64,000 nt of DNA from Bordetella petrii (GTDB lineage Bacteria > Pseudomonadota > Gammaproteobacteria > Burkholderiales > Burkholderiaceae_B), in contig WMBV01000009.1 of the NCBI GenBank assembly GCA_017745595.1, positions 100,008 to 164,007 on the forward strand. The letters are read 5' to 3'. This document shows positions 41,446 through 49,399 of the stretch, one piece after another; within the stretch, counting starts at the first letter, position 1, and the number at the start of each line of letters is the position of its first letter. Below the pieces are notes generated by a model. The model saw nothing but the letters and a program-made list of their open reading frames with translations, made no database searches and had not been told where the DNA came from. The position numbers were made by a program, and so were the translations under genes.

Positions 41446-41482
41446 GTCAAGCTCCTTGTAGTCTATATAGGGTGGCCGCTGG

Positions 41483-42280
41483 TCAGTTCGCGGCCAACAA
41501 GCGCCCGTAACCTGATACGCGGTCTTGACGGCCGGCGCTGCGCAGCAGTTTCCACAGCGTGGCCGTGGTCGAGGTCACGACCGGACGGCCCAATTGGCGT
41601 TCGACCAGCCCCACGACTTCTTGCGAGTTCATGTTCAGGCAGCTGATCAGCAGCGCATCGGCATCCGGATGCCAGGCCTGCCCCGCCAGCTCGTACATCC
41701 GGCGGGCGTCGGGTGACGCCAGCGCGAACGAATCGGCGATATTCAGATTGGCGGCCCTCACCACCTGGAACCCCGCGGCTTCGAAGAACTGCTTTTCCGC
41801 ATGGTCGATTGCGTCGGTATAGGGCGACGCAACGGCGATCTTGCGCGCGCCCAGCGCCTGCAGCGCCTCGATGATGGCGCCCACGGCCGTAAAGCACGGC
41901 TTGCCGGTGGCCTGTTCGAGCGACTGTTGCAGATGCCGGTCGTATTCAAGCCCCTGCACAATGCTCGACGCCGTACAACAATATGCAATCGCATCCGGCC
42001 GGCAACTGGCGATACGCACCGCCGCGTCCAGCCCTTCTTCGTGGTCCATGCGGCGCAAAGCCTCGGCCGTGACCTCGCTGGCCAGCAGCATGCGGGTGGC
42101 GTGCACCCGCACATCCGGCTGGACAACGCTGCCGAACCAGGGTTCGACCACGGTGTTCACACTGGGCAGAATCACCCCCAGCCTTGTCCGCGCCGCCCGC
42201 GGCACGCGCGGCTCATCCGGCCAGGACCGTAACGCCGCGTCGTAAGAAGGCCAGGTTGCAGGTTGCTTGTTCATGGTCAT
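41483..42280 (-). CDS. Maleate isomerase / Asp-Glu racemase superfamily protein
   Basis: A 265-residue protein of the maleate cis-trans isomerase/arylmalonate decarboxylase group. RLGVILPSVNTVVEPWF matches the N-terminal signature. Both cysteines used in maleate isomerases have counterparts: YCCTASS and ISCLNMNS. The substrate would be a cis-unsaturated or substituted dicarboxylate. The ATG at 42280 overlaps the upstream SDR stop (ATGA); a GTG at 42286 is possible. It is unusual among CoA-thioester enzymes and may act on a product released later in the pathway. Confidence 0.82.
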   Translation of the reverse strand: MTMNKQPATWPSYDAALRSWPDEPRVPRAARTRLGVILPSVNTVVEPWFGSVVQPDVRVHATRMLLASEVTAEALRRMDHEEGLDAAVRIASCRPDAIAYCCTASSIVQGLEYDRHLQQSLEQATGKPCFTAVGAIIEALQALGARKIAVASPYTDAIDHAEKQFFEAAGFQVVRAANLNIADSFALASPDARRMYELAGQAWHPDADALLISCLNMNSQEVVGLVERQLGRPVVTSTTATLWKLLRSAGRQDRVSGYGRLLAAN

Positions 42281-43047
42281 CAGCACATGGTCAGGCCGCC
42301 GCTGACACTGATCGCCTGGCCGGTAATGAAAGAGGCCTCGTCCGACACCAGGAACACGGCGGCGGCGGCGACTTCTTCGGGCCGGGCGGTGCGGCGCAGC
42401 GGAATCGCGCGCACCATGGCGTTGCCTATCTTGCCGCCGAACTCGTCGTTCTTTACCAGGTCATCCCAAAGCCCCGTATCGGTGGGACCGGGGCACACCA
42501 CGTTAGCCAGCACGTTATGGCGGGCATATTCGCGTGCAATCGATTTGGCGAACGCGATCGCGCCGCCCCGGCAAGCCGCCGATACCGACTCGCCGCTGGT
42601 GCCCACTTTGCCCGAATCCGAACCCACGATCACGATACGGCCGCCGCCGTTGCGGATCAGTTCGGGCAGCACGGCCCGCACCGAGTCGATCACGCTGCGC
42701 AGCTCGACGGCAATCGTCAGGTCTACCGTGTCTTCCGAGGTTTCAAGAAACGGCAGGATACGCAGTGCCGTACCGACGGTGCTCATGAATGCATCGATCT
42801 TGCCGAAGCGTTCAACAGTGGCCGCGACAATCGCCGCGATATCGGCGCGCCGGGTCAAGTCGCCCTTGGCCAGCAGCACGCGGTCTTCCCCGTATTGCTC
42901 GGCCAGCTTCTGTAGTTCGTCGGGCTTGGACCGATAGTGCAGCGCCACCCGGGCGCCGCGCTCGAGCATCTTCCTGGCGGCGGCCTGGCCGATACCGCCC
43001 GAGGCGCCGCCCAACAACACCACTTTGTCGTTCAGATCTTGAGGCAT
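42280..43047 (-). CDS. SDR-family protein with altered catalytic residues
   Basis: A 255-residue Rossmann-fold protein of the classical short-chain dehydrogenase type. The cofactor motif is GGASGGIG, but the NNAG motif is replaced by STVG and the catalytic YxxxK is SAACR: Ser156 instead of Tyr and Arg160 instead of Lys. The context (SAACRGGAIAFAKSIAREYA) otherwise matches 2-hydroxycyclohexanecarboxyl-CoA dehydrogenase-like SDRs. Normal oxidoreductase chemistry is doubtful. It follows the acyl-CoA dehydrogenase gene. Confidence 0.83.
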   Translation of the reverse strand: MPQDLNDKVVLLGGASGGIGQAAARKMLERGARVALHYRSKPDELQKLAEQYGEDRVLLAKGDLTRRADIAAIVAATVERFGKIDAFMSTVGTALRILPFLETSEDTVDLTIAVELRSVIDSVRAVLPELIRNGGGRIVIVGSDSGKVGTSGESVSAACRGGAIAFAKSIAREYARHNVLANVVCPGPTDTGLWDDLVKNDEFGGKIGNAMVRAIPLRRTARPEEVAAAAVFLVSDEASFITGQAISVSGGLTMC

Positions 43048-43112
43048 GCTTCAACTCCGTTAGTAGATTGCCGTCTTGCGCACCCGCACGCCGTGCCAGT
43101 GCGGTTCTGTTA

Positions 43113-44270
43113 CTACAGCCGTTTGGCCACTTCTTCGAGCATGATTTCGGTTGCCCCGCCACCGATGGCATGCACGCGGGCGTCGCGGAACATGCGCTCG
43201 ACAGGCGTGCCGTGCATATAGCCCGATCCGCCATGGAACTGCACGCAGTCGTCCATGACTTCATTGACCAGCTCGCCGCACAGGGCCTTGATCATCGAGA
43301 CTTCCTTGACGCAATCGACACCTCGCGCATCAAGGGCAGCCACGCCATATACGAAGTAGCGCGCGCTTTCGACCCGCGCCGCCAGCATGGCCAGCCGTTG
43401 CCTGATGGCCTGCTTGTCCCATAGGGTGGCGCCGAATGCCTTGCGCAGGCGGGTGTAGCCGAGCGTGTGGGCAATAGCCGCCTGCGACTCGCCCAGCGCC
43501 TGCGCGGCCAGCACCAGCCGCTCGTTCTGGACGTTCTTCATCAGGGCCGCAAAGCCCCTGCCCGGCTCGCCCAGCATGGCCGACGCCGGCACCCGGCAGC
43601 CCTCGAAAGACAGCTGCGCAGTGTCCGAGCTTTTCCACCCCATCTTGTCCAGGCGGCGCTCGACGCTCAGCCCGGGAGTGCCCTTATCGACCAGGAACAG
43701 CGACACGCCGTGCGACGGCTTGGCCGTGGGATCGGTGCGGGCCGCCACCACGTACAGGTCGGCGTTGACGCCGTTGGTAATGAAAGTCTTGGCGCCATCC
43801 AGCACCCAGTCTTCACCAGTGCGCACGGCGCGGGTGCGCAACGCAGCGATATCGGAGCCGACATCGGGCTCGGTCATGGCGATGGCAACCAGGCACTCGC
43901 CGCTGGCAATGGCGGGTAGATAACGCGCCTTCTGCGCGGCCGTGCCGGCCGCCGCGATGGGCGGCGACGCCGTATCGGTCTGCGTCAGAATGGTGATGGC
44001 AAAGCCGCCATAAGTACTGCGGCCGAGCTCCTCGGCAAATACCACCGACGCGACGGTGTCGGCATCGGCGCCCCCATAGGCCTCTGGAAAACGCATGCCC
44101 AGCAAGCCCAGTTCGCCCATGCGCCGGATCACCGCACGCGGGGTCTCGCCGTCATGCTCCCAGGAATCGGCATGGGGAATGACTTCGCGCTCGACGAAGC
44201 GCCGCACCTGCGTGCGCAGCATTTCGTGTTCTTCGGTCACCCCCAATGGGTGGGCATGGTCAAGATGCAC
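43113..44270 (-). CDS. Acyl-CoA dehydrogenase (isovaleryl-CoA dehydrogenase-like)
   Basis: A 385-residue FAD enzyme that introduces an alpha-beta double bond into an acyl-CoA. Landmarks are VAIAMTEPDVGSDIAALRT, KTFITNGVNADLYVV and QFHGGSGYMHGTPVERMFRDARV. The usual catalytic Glu of the EGT motif is Gly (GGGATEI, Gly371), while a Glu is present in helix G (NERLVLA, Glu250), as in isovaleryl-CoA dehydrogenase. This suggests a branched acyl-CoA. The start is GTG at 44270, with AAGGA upstream and 11 bases after the preceding stop. Confidence 0.9.
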   Translation of the reverse strand: MHLDHAHPLGVTEEHEMLRTQVRRFVEREVIPHADSWEHDGETPRAVIRRMGELGLLGMRFPEAYGGADADTVASVVFAEELGRSTYGGFAITILTQTDTASPPIAAAGTAAQKARYLPAIASGECLVAIAMTEPDVGSDIAALRTRAVRTGEDWVLDGAKTFITNGVNADLYVVAARTDPTAKPSHGVSLFLVDKGTPGLSVERRLDKMGWKSSDTAQLSFEGCRVPASAMLGEPGRGFAALMKNVQNERLVLAAQALGESQAAIAHTLGYTRLRKAFGATLWDKQAIRQRLAMLAARVESARYFVYGVAALDARGVDCVKEVSMIKALCGELVNEVMDDCVQFHGGSGYMHGTPVERMFRDARVHAIGGGATEIMLEEVAKRL

Positions 44271-44281
44271 GATACGAATCC

Positions 44282-45034
44282 TTAACGGGCGATCTGGCCG
44301 CCGTCGATCACAAAACTTTGGCCGGTAGTCCATTGCGCCTCGTCAGAGGCCAGGTACACCGCCATGGGGCCGATATCGCTGGGCTGCCCGAAGCGGCGCA
44401 ACGGTATCTGTTTCAACCCGGCCGCGCGGACCTTCTCGTCGTGCATATAAGGCGCGGTCAGGTCGGTTTCTATCCAGCCGGGACAGATCGCATTGACGCG
44501 CACCTTGTGGCGCGACCACTCGACCGCCAGGCTCTTGGTCAGCTGCAGCAGGCCGCCTTTGGTCAGGCAGTAGATACTGTTGTCAGGCGCGCCGACATGG
44601 CTGTAAATGGATGACATCGTGATGATGCTGCCCTGCTTGCGCTCGGTCATGTGCCGGCCGACCGCCTGCAGCGTATGAATGGCCCCGCCCAGGTTCACGC
44701 CTATCATCTGGTTCCACTGGTCCGGCGTCCATTCCAGGAAGGGACGCAGCACGTTGATGCCGGCGTTCACTACCAGGGTGTCCAGATGGCCGAACCGTTC
44801 GATCGCCTGAGCGGTGGCACGTTGTACCGCTGCCGCATCGGTAATGTCGAATGCGTCAATAGATGACTGCACCCCGTGCGCGTCGACGCGAGCGCGGGTC
44901 TGCTCCAGTTCGGCGTGGTCGCGCCCCCACAGCACCACATTAGCGCCGGCCTGCGCCAGGCACAAGGCCACGTTCTGGCCTATGCCACGGCTTGCGCCGG
45001 TCACCAGCGCGGTCTTTCCGCTCAAATCAAACAC
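44282..45034 (-). CDS. Short-chain dehydrogenase/reductase
   Basis: A 250-residue classical SDR with intact motifs: TGASRGIG cofactor loop, NAGI, the Ser in ITMSSIYSHVG and the catalytic YCLTK (Tyr/Lys). The C-terminus TTGQSFVIDGGQ is standard. It probably oxidises or reduces a hydroxyacyl intermediate. The start is GTG with GGAG upstream, 18 bases after the ligase gene. Confidence 0.9.
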   Translation of the reverse strand: MFDLSGKTALVTGASRGIGQNVALCLAQAGANVVLWGRDHAELEQTRARVDAHGVQSSIDAFDITDAAAVQRATAQAIERFGHLDTLVVNAGINVLRPFLEWTPDQWNQMIGVNLGGAIHTLQAVGRHMTERKQGSIITMSSIYSHVGAPDNSIYCLTKGGLLQLTKSLAVEWSRHKVRVNAICPGWIETDLTAPYMHDEKVRAAGLKQIPLRRFGQPSDIGPMAVYLASDEAQWTTGQSFVIDGGQIAR

Positions 45035-45052
45035 TGTCGTCTCCGGCGAGGG

Positions 45053-46717
45053 TCAGCCCTGGGACCGCGGCTTGGCCGCGCGGTCCCAGGTATTGGGTGT
45101 AAACGGTTGTGCACGCAGTACGTGCTTCATTACCTTGTTGGTAGGCGTCTTGGGCAGCGCGTCGACAAACTCCACGTAGCGCGGAACCGCGAACTTCGGC
45201 AAGCGGGCGTTCGCCAATTCAACCAGTGCTTGCGGATCCAAGCGGGCGCCCGCGCGCGGCACGACCACGATCTTCAGGTCATCGCCACCCAACTCGCACG
45301 GCACCGCAATGGCCGCCACTTCAAGCACCGAGGGGTCTTCGCCAATGGCGCGCTCTACTTCAAACGCCGAGACGTTCTCGCCACGGACGCGAATGGCGTC
45401 TTTGATGCGCCCGGTAAAGAAAAGGTCGCCGTCGGCGTCCAGCTTGCCCGCGTCGCCAGTGTGGAACCAAAGATCTTTCCAGGCTGCCACCGTAGCCGCC
45501 GCGTCGCCGTCGTAGCCAGCCATCAGGGCGCACGGCTCGTACGAGCGCACCAGAATCTCTCCCACGGTATCGGCGGGCAGGGGCTGGCCGTGTGCGTCGG
45601 CGATGCGGATTTCAAAACCCGGCGCCGGGCGTCCGGCGCTGCCGGCCTTGGCCGAGCCGCGCGGCACATAACAAGGCACGTTGGCCTCGGTCGATCCGTA
45701 TCCAGACCGTAGGTCCACGCCATAGCGGTGCTGGAACTCCACCAGGTCGTCCGCCGCCCCGCCTATGCCCCAGCCCACCCGCAACGTAGAGCCCTGGCTG
45801 TCGTCGCGCGTGGTGGATTTCAGCAGAATGTGCAGAATCTCGCCGATGTAGTAGAAGGCCGTGCAACCGTGTTCGCGAACTTCGGGCCAGAAGCGCGAAG
45901 CGCTGAACCGCTCGGTCAGCACCATGCGGGCGCCCGCCAGCAACACCGGCACCGTCAGCATCGCCTGCGCAGTATTGTGGAACAGAGGAAAGTAGTTGTA
46001 GTAGACGTCGTCCGGGCCCAGGAACATATCCGCGGCCATCATGCGGCCCAGAATGTATTGCTGCGCATGGGTCAGCAATACGCCCTTCGAAGGCCCCGTC
46101 GTGCCCGACGTATTCATGACCGCGCCTATGTCGGCACCGCTGACTTCATCGCTACCCGGCACCGGCCCGTCCGGCGCGCGGGCGGCCAGCGCCGCGTAAT
46201 CAGCGGCCCCCGACGCCGCAAGCAGGGCGGCGTCCGCGTCCAGCAGCAAGGTCAAGGGCCGCCTGTCCATGTCAGTCAATGCCGCCTGCAGTTCTGGCAG
46301 CAATGCGGCCTGCACCACCACAGCGTCGATACGCGAACGCTTGAAGGTGTGCACGATCTGCGCGGCGCGGTAATCGGTGTTGATCGGCACCTGAATGGCA
46401 CCCAACCTGGCCAGGCCAAACCACAGGTCCAGATATTCCAGGCGGTTGTGCAGGTCAATGGCAACGCGGTCACCCTTCTTGACACCGCCGGCCGCCAGCG
46501 CATGGGCGGCCCGGTTGGCGCGCCGATCGGCCTCGCCATAGCTTATCCATTGCCCGCCGAAATAAACAAAAGGGCGATCAGGCGCCGCTTGAGCCTGCCT
46601 CGCCAGAATCTTTGCCGCAACGCGTTCCGCCAGCGGCAGCGAATCTTGTGAAAGATCCGCCAGGCCCGCGCCCAGAGGGAAACCGAAATTCAATGGTTGG
46701 TTTGAATGGCCAGTCAT
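45053..46717 (-). CDS. AMP-forming acyl-CoA synthetase
   Basis: A 554-residue ANL-family ligase that activates a carboxylic acid to its CoA ester. The P-loop is MNTSGTTGPSKGVLLTH, A5 is SGYGSTEANVPCYV, A7/A8 is WFHTGDAGKLDADGDLFFTGRIKDAIRVRGENVSAFEVE, and the catalytic Lys lies in TPTNKVMKHVLR. It resembles the CaiC/carnitine-CoA ligase group, but substrate is not predictable. It should do the first committed step of the islet pathway. A GAATG-N6-CATTC operator overlaps its ATG. Confidence 0.92.
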   Translation of the reverse strand: MTGHSNQPLNFGFPLGAGLADLSQDSLPLAERVAAKILARQAQAAPDRPFVYFGGQWISYGEADRRANRAAHALAAGGVKKGDRVAIDLHNRLEYLDLWFGLARLGAIQVPINTDYRAAQIVHTFKRSRIDAVVVQAALLPELQAALTDMDRRPLTLLLDADAALLAASGAADYAALAARAPDGPVPGSDEVSGADIGAVMNTSGTTGPSKGVLLTHAQQYILGRMMAADMFLGPDDVYYNYFPLFHNTAQAMLTVPVLLAGARMVLTERFSASRFWPEVREHGCTAFYYIGEILHILLKSTTRDDSQGSTLRVGWGIGGAADDLVEFQHRYGVDLRSGYGSTEANVPCYVPRGSAKAGSAGRPAPGFEIRIADAHGQPLPADTVGEILVRSYEPCALMAGYDGDAAATVAAWKDLWFHTGDAGKLDADGDLFFTGRIKDAIRVRGENVSAFEVERAIGEDPSVLEVAAIAVPCELGGDDLKIVVVPRAGARLDPQALVELANARLPKFAVPRYVEFVDALPKTPTNKVMKHVLRAQPFTPNTWDRAAKPRSQG

Positions 46718-46719
46718 TC
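46704..46719. promoter_or_regulatory. Operator 2: GAATG-GCCAGT-CATTC over the ligase start
   Basis: The palindrome includes the ligase ATG (46715-46717). On the minus strand it reads GAATGACTGGCCATTC, identical over 16 bases to the site at 48426. A repressor bound here would block entry into the ligase gene even from an upstream promoter. Confidence 0.55.
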
Positions 46720-46784
46720 GATAAATATTCCAGAACCAGGTTGAGAGCGTTTTATCTGTTGCGCCCGAGGGCCGCGGGCAGCGG

Positions 46785-47408
46785 TCAATCGACGGCTACG
46801 TCCAGCACCGGGTCGGGCGAGTAAGCCCAATAGCGAGCGTACTCGTTCACCATCACAACGCAATTGCCGGTTTCCCCTTCAAGAGCCGGACCCTGCAGCG
46901 CTCCCAGGTTGCGCTTGCCTTCGACCAGAACCACATAGGCCGGAGCCTCGCCGGCTCCTGCATATCGGATGACGCGGATCTGGCCATGCGCCTCGTAGGT
47001 GGCGCGCAAGTCTTCGATCAGCCGCCCCGACGCTGCGTCGGCAATGCCGCGGTAATGCAACAGCAATAAGCGCGGCGCCAGAATGGCGCTCGCCTGGCCC
47101 GGGTACACCTGCTCGCCGGTTACGCGCCACAATCCTTTGGCTTTGCGCAGTATCCGTTGCGTCCAGGGGCTGTACCGGCTTCCGGCAATATTGCGATACG
47201 CTTCGCCATCAATCACGCCAGACGAACTCAGGTCATAGGCCGCCATGTAACGTGGAAACCCGCTGATGCAAACATAGCGCTGCGCGGTCTCGAAGCCGTC
47301 GATGGCCACGCGCTCGGGCAGGTGTTCGGTGTCATACCACTCGTTGAACTCCTCCTCCAGAGCGGGTGGCGGCTCCATGGTCACCATCAAAAAGCCCTTG
47401 TTTTTCAT
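46785..47408 (-). CDS. EthD/NIPSNAP-like dimeric alpha-beta barrel protein
   Basis: A 207-residue soluble protein with two ferredoxin-like repeats. The first contains FNEWYDTEHLPERVAIDGFETAQRYV, typical of EthD-like and DUF4286-like barrels; the second contains RLIEDLRATYEAHGQIRVIRYAGAGEAPAYVVLVEG. Such proteins often sit in catabolic operons and may act as isomerases, hydrolases or monooxygenase helpers. No catalytic residue can be assigned. It is the first gene of the leftward catabolic operon, 67 bases upstream of the ligase. Confidence 0.68.
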   Translation of the reverse strand: MKNKGFLMVTMEPPPALEEEFNEWYDTEHLPERVAIDGFETAQRYVCISGFPRYMAAYDLSSSGVIDGEAYRNIAGSRYSPWTQRILRKAKGLWRVTGEQVYPGQASAILAPRLLLLHYRGIADAASGRLIEDLRATYEAHGQIRVIRYAGAGEAPAYVVLVEGKRNLGALQGPALEGETGNCVVMVNEYARYWAYSPDPVLDVAVD

Positions 47409-47452
47409 AATTGACTGCGTTTCCCGCTGCAGATGTGCCTCGAATTGACATC

Positions 47453-47468
47453 GAATGAATGTTCATTT
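47453..47468. promoter_or_regulatory. Operator 3: GAATG-AATGTT-CATTT
   Basis: One mismatch to the GAATG-N6-CATTC consensus. It lies in the 125-base divergent interval, 45 bases from the EthD-like start and 66 bases from the crotonase start, so it could control both directions. Confidence 0.55.
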
Positions 47469-47533
47469 AGCTTACGTCACACCCTTTTGTCCGTCAACAA
47501 GTTATTGACTTGAAAACCACGTCCGAGGCCGCC

Positions 47534-48340
47534 ATGAACTACGAAGACTTCCAACACATCAAATTCGACCGCCACCCCGACGGCGTGCTGCTGGCCACGC
47601 TTAACCGGCCCGAAGTCATGAACGCCACCAACGCACGCCTGCACTGGGAACTGACCCAGTTGTGGGGCGTAGTAAATGACGACGACCGCTGCAAAATCGT
47701 CGTCGTAACGGGCGCGGGCGACCGTGCCTTTTCGGCAGGCGGCGACCTGGAATGGATCGAAGGCATGGTCGGCAATGCCGAAGCCGTGTCCGGCGCCATG
47801 AAAGAAGCCGGCGACATCGTCTACAACATGCTTGCCTGCGAAAAGCCCATTATCTCGGCCATTAACGGCACGGCAGTCGGCGCCGGCCTGGCCGTTGCGC
47901 TGTTGGCCGACGTCAGCATCATTGCCGAACATGCCAAGTTCACCGACGGCCACGCCCGCATCGGCGTCGCCGCCGGCGATCACGCCGCCATTGTGTGGCC
48001 CCTGCTCTGCGGCATGGCCAAGGCCAAGTACTACCTGATGACCGCTGACTTCCTCGACGGCAAGGAAGCCGAGCGGCTGGGCCTGGTCAGCTTCGCCGTT
48101 CCCGGCGACCAGGTGATGGAGCGCGCCATGGAGGTAGCCGCGAAGCTGGCGCGCGGCAGCCAGACCGCCATACGCGGCACCAAAAAGGCGCTGAATAACT
48201 GGATGCGCGCGGCCGGCCCGATTTTCGATGCCTCGCTGGGCATCGAGATGCTGGGCTTTCTGGGCGCCGATGCACGGGAAGGCCTGGACGCCGTGCGCAA
48301 CAAGCGCGCGCCGGATTTCCCGTCTGCCCGCTTGCCCTGA
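47534..48340 (+). CDS. Enoyl-CoA hydratase/isomerase (crotonase) family protein
   Basis: A 268-residue crotonase. The oxyanion-hole segments GAGDRAFSAGGDLEWIEG and INGTAVGAGLAVALLADV are intact. The two Glu residues of classical hydratases (Glu144/Glu164 of rat enzyme) correspond to Ala120 and His140, with Asp in the following GVAAGDHAA loop. A subgroup with Asp in this loop exists, so it may be a hydratase of different mechanism, an isomerase or a C-C hydrolase. The ATG at 47534 is preferred over the TTG at 47510. It faces away from the main operon. Confidence 0.87.
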   Translation: MNYEDFQHIKFDRHPDGVLLATLNRPEVMNATNARLHWELTQLWGVVNDDDRCKIVVVTGAGDRAFSAGGDLEWIEGMVGNAEAVSGAMKEAGDIVYNMLACEKPIISAINGTAVGAGLAVALLADVSIIAEHAKFTDGHARIGVAAGDHAAIVWPLLCGMAKAKYYLMTADFLDGKEAERLGLVSFAVPGDQVMERAMEVAAKLARGSQTAIRGTKKALNNWMRAAGPIFDASLGIEMLGFLGADAREGLDAVRNKRAPDFPSARLP

Positions 48341-48356
48341 GTCCGCTCGCGCGGCT

Positions 48357-48387
48357 GGCGCCTGACGCCCGCAGAACGCCAGGCACC
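48357..48387. repeat. Degenerate copy of the dispersed palindromic repeat
   Basis: Arms GGCGCCTGAC and GCCAGGCACC (two mismatches), 17 bases after the crotonase stop. It could act as its terminator hairpin. Confidence 0.5.
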
Positions 48388-48417
48388 GCCCCCGTGTCAG
48401 AGCCTCGTCCCGCAAAT

Positions 48418-48449
48418 CAGAAATTGAATGACTGGCCATTCAATTCCTG
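48418..48449. promoter_or_regulatory. Operator 4: 13-bp-arm palindrome centred on GAATG-ACTGGC-CATTC
   Basis: CAGAAATTGAATG and CATTCAATTCCTG are reverse complements with one mismatch around a 6-base spacer. It is the longest copy of the islet operator but has no convincing gene beside it: the next real gene starts at 48751, beyond the att-like sequence. It may mark a promoter whose gene was lost. A short ORF starting at 48428 looks non-coding. Confidence 0.6.
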
Positions 48450-48658
48450 ATAGATTTCCGCCTTATAAGGGGGACATTGCCAACTGCCCGGTCCGTGCAC
48501 ACGGCTGGGCGGCCTGGCCCTGGAACAAGTCAAGGGCCAGGATGGATTGCGGCGATCCTCTTTGCGGACAGCCATCGAGACTGAAGAATGAGGCTACAAT
48601 CATTCGCCGGCCAAGCTGGCGGCCAAAGCAGTTAGGAAACAAATAAACCCTGGCACAC

Positions 48659-48676
48659 GACTCGTTTTCCGCTCCA
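48659..48676 (+). other. Degenerate att site: direct repeat of the tRNA-Gly 3' end
   Basis: The 18 bases GACTCGTTTTCCGCTCCA match the 3' end of tRNA-Gly(GCC) (31458-31475, GACTCGTCTCCCGCTCCA) at 16 of 18 positions in the same orientation. No tRNA cloverleaf precedes it. It lies just past the last islet gene and is followed by a tRNA-style terminator. This is the expected right-hand scar of an element that entered at tRNA-Gly copy 1. Confidence 0.6.
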
Positions 48677-48686
48677 GATTTGAAAG

Positions 48687-48710
48687 GCCCAAATTTCGGT
48701 TTGGGCTTTT
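48687..48710 (+). terminator. Terminator just after the att-like site
   Basis: GCCCAAA and TTTGGGC form a 7-bp stem with a TTTCGG loop, followed by TTTT. Ten bases after the CCA of the att-like site, the same arrangement as behind an intact tRNA gene. Confidence 0.7.
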
Positions 48711-48750
48711 GTATGTCGGCGCTTCGATAGGATGATGCAGGATTGCGGCA

Positions 48751-49371
48751 ATGGAAATTACATTCATCCTGTTGATCGCCCTCGTGGCATGGCTGGTACT
48801 GCGTACCCATTACCAGCGCGTGCATATTGCACTGCTGGGGCGTCATTTAGGCGGTTTGCAGCTCGAACGCCACATGGAAACGCTGACGCAGGGTTATACC
48901 CGCGCCATCCACGAGGCCGAAGAGTCGCGCCAGCGCCAGGTGCTGGAAACCTACGCCCAGACCGAACGCGCGGCGGCTGCACAGTTGCGGTCGCTGGCCG
49001 ATGCCATGCAAAAAGAAAGCGCGCAGGCGGCCAGCCTGGTTGCGCTGCCCTTCTGCGTGCCTTATGCCGAGCGCTTTCTTCCCGGGCTGACACGAGACTT
49101 CCGCGAATTGCTGCATATTCACGCACGCGGCCTGCGCCATGTCGTCGACAACCCGGACCAGTGGGACGCAAAGACCCGCGCTTATCATCTTTCGGCGGAG
49201 CTATACCTGTTTCAGCACAGCTGCCACTGGTTCTGCAAATCCCGTACCGTGGCCGATGCCCGGCTGGTACTGCGGCATCAGGTCAGTCACCAGAAAGCGC
49301 TGGATTCGGTGTCCGCGCTGACCCGCTCGGCCTACCAGCGGTGGCTGCAAGGCGGCGCCCCCCGAAATTAA
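48751..49371 (+). CDS. Hypothetical membrane-anchored coiled-coil protein
   Basis: A 206-residue protein that I do not recognise. Residues 1-17 (MEITFILLIALVAWLVL) form a single N-terminal membrane anchor. Residues 35-90 are a likely coiled coil rich in Glu, Gln and Arg. The C-terminal part has several His and Cys residues (HSCHWFCKS, RHQVSHQ). It is 28 bases upstream of the N-formylglutamate amidohydrolase gene and probably co-transcribed with it. Confidence 0.65.
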   Translation: MEITFILLIALVAWLVLRTHYQRVHIALLGRHLGGLQLERHMETLTQGYTRAIHEAEESRQRQVLETYAQTERAAAAQLRSLADAMQKESAQAASLVALPFCVPYAERFLPGLTRDFRELLHIHARGLRHVVDNPDQWDAKTRAYHLSAELYLFQHSCHWFCKSRTVADARLVLRHQVSHQKALDSVSALTRSAYQRWLQGGAPRN

Positions 49372-49399
49372 ATCCGTTGCCAGCAACTGGAATATCACC

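Noticed and set aside
48428..48646. 72-codon frame starting MTGHSI after the crotonase gene
   Set aside because: Its start resembles the ligase N-terminus only because both lie on the same operator sequence; the rest has no protein-like features.
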